This document shows, piece after piece, positions 19,242-22,767 of a stretch of DNA of 22,767 bases. How positions within the stretch are numbered: the first letter of the stretch is position 1; every line of letters starts with the position of its first letter. The notes below the pieces were generated by a model. It did not search any database. It saw only the letters and a program-made list of their open reading frames with translations, and had not been told where the DNA came from. The position numbers and the translations under genes were made by a program. Origin of the DNA: Parastagonospora avenae f. sp. tritici 18332-5. Taxonomy: Eukaryota; Ascomycota; Dothideomycetes; Pleosporales; Phaeosphaeriaceae. The DNA lies in contig JAFJTR010000172.1 in NCBI GenBank assembly GCA_022559985.1, positions 1-22,767 of the forward strand, in the 5' to 3' direction.

Positions 19242-19295
19242 TGTTGTGCTGGTGTGGCAGGCACTGCCCGGTGGGCAGTAGCACCCACCACAACA
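19242..19295. other. Imperfect 54-nt stem-loop
   Basis: The core stem ACTGCCC (19263-19269) and GGGCAGT (19273-19279) closes a GGT loop. An outer stem TGTTGTG (19242-19248) pairs with CACAACA (19289-19295), with an asymmetric partly paired interior. It lies 137 bp before the Fot1-like element and could be a repeat remnant or an RNA structure. Confidence 0.3.
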
Positions 19296-19433
19296 GCCTG
19301 GGTTGGGGACATTCAATACGAAAGGAAATACAATACGTTGCAGCCACTCCGCCTTGTCCCTCCTGCTGCTCGGTTCTCACTAGTAGTCATACTACAAGTG
19401 GGACCTTGTTCCAATATTTACTAAAATTAACTA

Positions 19434-19482
19434 ACGCCAAGCAGCACCGTGCGCACACTATCGGCCCGCGCACAGGAACACC
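19434..19482 (+). repeat. Left terminal inverted repeat of element 1
   Basis: Matches the reverse complement of 21514-21562 at 44 of 49 positions, starting ACGCC and ending GAACACC. Confidence 0.85.
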
Positions 19483-19531
19483 GCAACTACCAGACTACCC
19501 ACCACTTTCAAGCCACTATATCTCAATCAAT

Positions 19532-21361
19532 ATGACCAAGGTCGACAAGGCAATTGCAGATTTGGAATCGCGCGATCGAGTAGAATCATACATGTACGAC
19601 GAAGTTGCTAACAAGTATGGTTGCAGCCGCAGTGCAGTATCCCGAAGATGGAGAGGCGTCTCACGCCCAAGAGCCGACTGTGTCGCAGTTTCGCGAGCTA
19701 TACCGCCACAACAGGAAAGAGAGCTCATAGAGTACGTTACTGGGCTCCATTTGAAAGGACTTGCACCCACAAGGGAGATGCTTCGAAATTTCGCGACTGA
19801 GATAGCCGGCAGAGAGCTCTCAACGAGCTGGGTTGACCGCTTCCTTAACCGCAACTATGATGAGCTATTCACTCAATGGGGCCCCAGTATCGACCGCGTA
19901 CGCCACCAAGCTGATTCTCTCAAGAAGTACGACTCATACTTTGATCTGTTGTATGAGAAAATAGCAGAATATGAGATAGAGCAGCGTCTATCATGGAATA
20001 TGGACGAGAAGGGCTTCATGATTGGAGTCGAAGCCAAGTCGACCAGAGTATTCAGTAAGGCTGTATGGGAGAGCAAAGGTGCTAATGCACCTATTCAAGA
20101 TGGGAATAGAGAGTGGGCTACCGTTGCTCCCACTATTTGCGGAGATGGGACGAAGCTGCCAACGTGTCTTATCTTCCAAGGCAAGAATAGAGCCATTTGG
20201 TCAAACTGGATGATGGATATACCGGCTGAGGCAGAGGACGTCCATGTCAGCTTAACTCTAAACGGCTGGACTAATATACAGCTTAGCATGGCTTAGATTA
20301 AGCTCTTTGACCAATAGACAAAGCAGAAAGCTCGAAGAGCATAGCGATTACTCATTATAGATGGCCACAGCAGCCATATATCGATGCAATTCTTGGACTA
20401 CGCGACCAAGAATCGTATACTGGTTATAAAGTTTCTATCTTATTCAACTCACACGCTTCAGCTACTTAATATGGGGATCTTTGGGCCACTTTCAACTGCC
20501 TATTCGTCTGAACTTTGTATGCAACAGCAACGCTCCTAGGGGCTTCTACCAGTCAAGAAGCCAGATTTCTATAGCTTATTTCAGCGAGCTTGGGCCTCTG
20601 CAGCGTCTGAATCTAACATCTTAGCTGCTTTCGCAGCCACTGGTATATGGCTACAAGATCGGACGAATGTTACTAAGAAGTTCAAGTACACAACACCACC
20701 GAATCTAATCGATCTAGTGGACGTATCTTACCTCTCACCAGCCGACTGGAGGCGCACAGAGCAGCTATTGGCGCAGATAGTCGTTGATCAGACTAATGAG
20801 CGGTTCAAGAAACTGGAGAAAGCAATTCACCGCGCTAGCACCGAAACCAAGCTTCTGCGGCATGAAAACACAGGGCTGATTGCATCTCTTAATACTTACA
20901 ATAAGCGTACAAGCTATAGTAGACGCCTGCTTGTTAGAGGGAGCAAAAAGAAGTCTACTAACGCTGAGTGGTTTTCACCAAGGCATCTTGAGAGAGCCCG
21001 TACTGAAATAGTCAAGAAAGATGAGGCAAAAGTAGCTTAAAAGGCAGCCAATCAGACCAGATGAGAGCTTCAAAAGGCTAAGAAAGCACTTGAGCAAAAG
21101 GACAAAGAAGCGAGGCAAGAGGCTGCCAAGAAGCAACGTGAGGTGAAGGAGATTCAGAAGGCTGAGAGAGAGGCTGAAAAGCAGCGCCGAAGAGAGGAAA
21201 GAGACTGTCAGAAAGCTCTCAAAACTTCCCAAACGGGTAAGCGCAAAGCTTCAAAAGCACCACCTAAGCCTAAGAAGAAGCAGAAACGTGTGGGTGGTGC
21301 AGTGGGTGGTGCAATGGGTGGTGTGGTTGAAAGGGCTGATTCACCAGCACTAACGCGCTAA
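19532..21361 (+). pseudogene. Fot1/pogo-like DDE transposase, six in-frame stops
   Basis: One frame of 610 codons runs from ATG 19532 to TAA 21359-21361 without any frameshift, interrupted by TAG at 20294, 20315, 20342 and 20537, TAA at 21038 and TGA at 21062. The N-terminus has a psq-type helix-turn-helix (KYGCSRSAVSRRW) and a CENP-B/Tc5-type DNA-binding domain (HLKGLAPTREML). The DDE_1 domain follows: first Asp in NMDEKGFMIG (20003), second in IIDGHSSH (20360). The third catalytic position is Asn (AAT, 20468-20470) in LQLLNMG, where the family has Asp. The spacing Asp-35-Asn fits DD34-36D pogo/Fot1 enzymes. The C-terminus is a charged coiled coil rich in Lys/Glu/Arg/Gln, then three 12-bp GGTGG repeats (21291-21326). 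Every stop is explained by one transition (TGG to TAG, CAA to TAA, CGA to TGA), which suggests RIP. It cannot make active transposase. Confidence 0.88.
21291..21326 (+). repeat. Three 12-bp TGGGTGGTGCAR repeats
   Basis: Three near-identical 12-bp units in frame near the 3' end of the transposase pseudogene encode a Val-Gly-Gly-Ala/Met pattern. Probably simple-sequence slippage. Confidence 0.6.
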
Positions 21362-21513
21362 ACCCGATTGGGCCGCAACGTCAACAAACCATCAAGATTC
21401 AGATAGTACAAATTGTTCGCAAGGCTCTATTTACTACTACACCAAAATAAATATTATCTATATGTAGCGTTGTAGTGTGGCTCAATAACCTCATTTGTGT
21501 GGGTGGTCGATGT

Positions 21514-21562
21514 GGTGTTCTTGTGCGCGGGCCGATAGTGGGCGCACGGTGCTGCAGGCCGT
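21514..21562 (-). repeat. Right terminal inverted repeat of element 1
   Basis: Reverse complement matches 19434-19482 at 44 of 49 positions; it starts ACGGCC from the outer end. Confidence 0.85.
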
Positions 21563-21564
21563 TA

Positions 21565-22767
21565 ACGTAGGTGGCAAGCGAGCGGCGTACCCCACCAACT
21601 TTACGCGCCTCTTTGAACTTAACGTACAATAACTCAACACCACAATACTCAAATAGCTTTAAAAGAAGCAGATATTCAGCTTGCAATCTCATCAATTAAC
21701 GCCAGCCAAGTTCAAGGCAATTGACCTGCTGCTGCAATCTACAATGTGCCCGAAACAACGCTCCGCCGCCGACGCGCTGGTGTACCTGCTCGACCCGATT
21801 GCCAGCCCAACTCAAGGAAGCTCACTGACCTGGAGGAGGAGATAATTGTCAGACATATACTCGACTTAGATTCACGTGGATTTGCGCCTACTTACGATGC
21901 TGTACGTGATATAGCTAATAAGCTGCTCGCTGCGCGTGGCGCTGGCCAGGTTGGGCAGAAGTGGCCGCGCAACTTTGTTAATAGTACAGACAGTCTCACG
22001 ACGCGTTTCAATCGACCGTACGATAGGCAAAGAGCACTATGTGAGGATCCTATATTAATCAGAAGCTAGTTTGAGCTCGTAGAGCAGACAAAGGCCAAGT
22101 ACAGCATCTGTAATAATGACGTCTACAACTTCGACGAGGCTGGCTTTATAATAGGCAAGATCACGACCCAGCTCGTCGTAACAGGAGCAGAGAGGAGAGG
22201 CCGACTAAAAGCTACCCAGTCTGGCAATCGCGAATAGACGACTGTAATCCAGGGAATCAACGCTGCTGGCTGGGCTATCCCACCATTCATTATCTTTGCT
22301 GGCAAGCACCACCTATCTGCCTGGTACGAGGAGGATATCCCGCGCAACTGGGCTAACGCAGTCAGCGACAATGGCTGGACGACCAACGAGATAGGAGTTA
22401 AGTAGCTGAAGCACTTCATTAAGCATACAGAGGGCAAGGTGGTTAGGGCGCGTCGGCTACTTATCCTCAATAGCCATGAGAGCCACCACTCCCTTGAGTT
22501 TCAAGAGCTTTGCAAGGAGAACAATATCTACACGCTCTGCATGTCGCCCCACTCATCCCACCTGCTACAGCCGCTTGACGTTGGCTGCTTCTCGCCATTG
22601 AAGCGCGCGTACAGCCGGGAGATCGAGGCGCTGATCCGCGACCACATCAACCACATTACGAAGCTTGGATTTCTGCCAGCCTTTAAGGCAGCCTTCACGC
22701 GATCGTTTACGTCAGCCAATATCTGCTCAGCCTTTCGAGGCGCAGGCCTTGTCCCACTCCAGCCAGA
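21565..22767 (+). mobile_element. Second Fot1/pogo-type transposon, right end outside window (element 2)
   Basis: It starts with ACGTAGGTGGCAAGCGAGCG directly after the TA at 21563-21564. The transposase frame begins about 90 bp inside and runs off the window. The terminal repeat and transposase differ clearly from element 1, so this is another family. The right end and target duplication are not visible, so the start is set by the TA and by the abutting element 1. Confidence 0.7.
21653..22767 (+). pseudogene. Fot1/pogo-like DDE transposase with stops, 3' end cut by window
   Basis: The frame can be followed from 21653 to the window end with no frameshift, broken by TGA 21722-21724 and TAG 22067-22069, 22235-22237 and 22403-22405. 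At 21653 the codon is ATA where the start is expected (ATG to ATA is the same kind of transition), so the start is inferred. Visible are the helix-turn-helix (AAAIYNVPETTLRRRRAGVP), a Tc5/CENP-B domain (DSRGFAPTYDAVRDIAN), then DDE_1 with FDEAGFIIGK (first Asp) and MSPHSSHLLQPLDVG (third Asp). The second Asp is replaced by Asn (AAT 22469-22471) and the next Gly by Ser (AGC), both G-to-A. The three TAG stand where the family has Trp. So the protein lacks a catalytic residue as well as its frame. Confidence 0.85.

Larger units (their letters stand above)
18617..19431. other. Region between alpha-galactosidase and transposons
   Basis: It contains the alpha-galactosidase 3' UTR, a GTCACGTGAC palindrome (18672-18681), a promoter-like stretch with a possible tiny spliced ORF (18713-18930), a 209-bp element with inverted repeats (18952-19160), and an imperfect hairpin (19242-19295). 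No normal-sized gene is seen. Confidence 0.5.
19434..21562 (+). mobile_element. Fot1/pogo-type DNA transposon, complete but inactivated (element 1)
   Basis: The element is 2129 bp and flanked by TA at 19432-19433 and 21563-21564, the target duplication of Tc1/mariner/pogo elements. Its ends are inverted repeats of 49 bp, 44 of which match (19434-19482 against 21562-21514); the shared core contains GCAGCACCGTGCGC and ACTATCGGCCCGCGCAC. The only long frame inside is a Fot1-like transposase with six stops. The right-hand TA is also the left flank of a second element. Confidence 0.88.

Noticed and set aside
19226..19531. Extending transposase 1 upstream of ATG 19532
   Set aside because: The frame is open there, but it would cross the terminal inverted repeat and the flanking TA, so it lies partly outside the element.
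1..22767. CRISPR arrays, rRNA or bacterial-type systems
   Set aside because: No regularly spaced identical repeats or rRNA sequence; the DNA is plainly eukaryotic with spliceosomal introns.

Overview
The window is genomic DNA of a filamentous ascomycete. The genes carry introns of about 44-54 nt with GTRNGT donors and CTAAC-like branch sites. The protein families are fungal, and the repeats are Mutator-like (MULE) and pogo/Fot1-type transposons bearing C-to-T/G-to-A decay typical of repeat-induced point mutation (RIP). A Dothideomycete, perhaps Pleosporales, seems most likely; that placement is inference.

Layout. (1) 1-395: the 5' end of a minus-strand MULE transposase with a FAR1-like N-terminus, then a triplicated G6ACAAATC motif at the element's edge. 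(2) 743-4366: a divergent pair, a cytochrome P450 (minus, 3 exons) and a seven-helix rhodopsin-like fungal membrane protein (plus, 4 exons), sharing a 480-bp promoter with a perfect 16-bp palindrome. (3) 4367-6571: long non-coding upstream region. (4) 6572-9745: a 976-aa Zn2Cys6 transcription factor, CLR-1/ClrA-like, whose sixth zinc Cys depends on a predicted 4-nt microexon. (5) 10759-11721: a FIT2/Scs3-family ER lipid-droplet protein. (6) 11722-14683: a gene-free stretch with several strong TATA boxes and 20 copies of CCAAAA, nearly all on one strand. (7) 14684-15439: minus-strand uncharacterised protein with an unresolved 5' end. (8) 16279-18616: secreted GH36 alpha-galactosidase (AglC-type) with a GGCTAAA box upstream. 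(9) 18617-19431: a cryptic promoter-like unit and a 209-bp MITE-like element. (10) 19434-22767: two different Fot1/pogo-type transposons abutting head to tail across one shared TA, both inactivated.

The transcription factor and the alpha-galactosidase both fit plant cell-wall sugar use, but nothing here proves that one regulates the other. The P450 and membrane protein may be co-regulated through their shared promoter. No complete biosynthetic cluster or defence system is visible. The least explained parts are the TATA/CCAAAA array (11868-14532), the microexon, and the abutting transposons with complementary catalytic-site losses.
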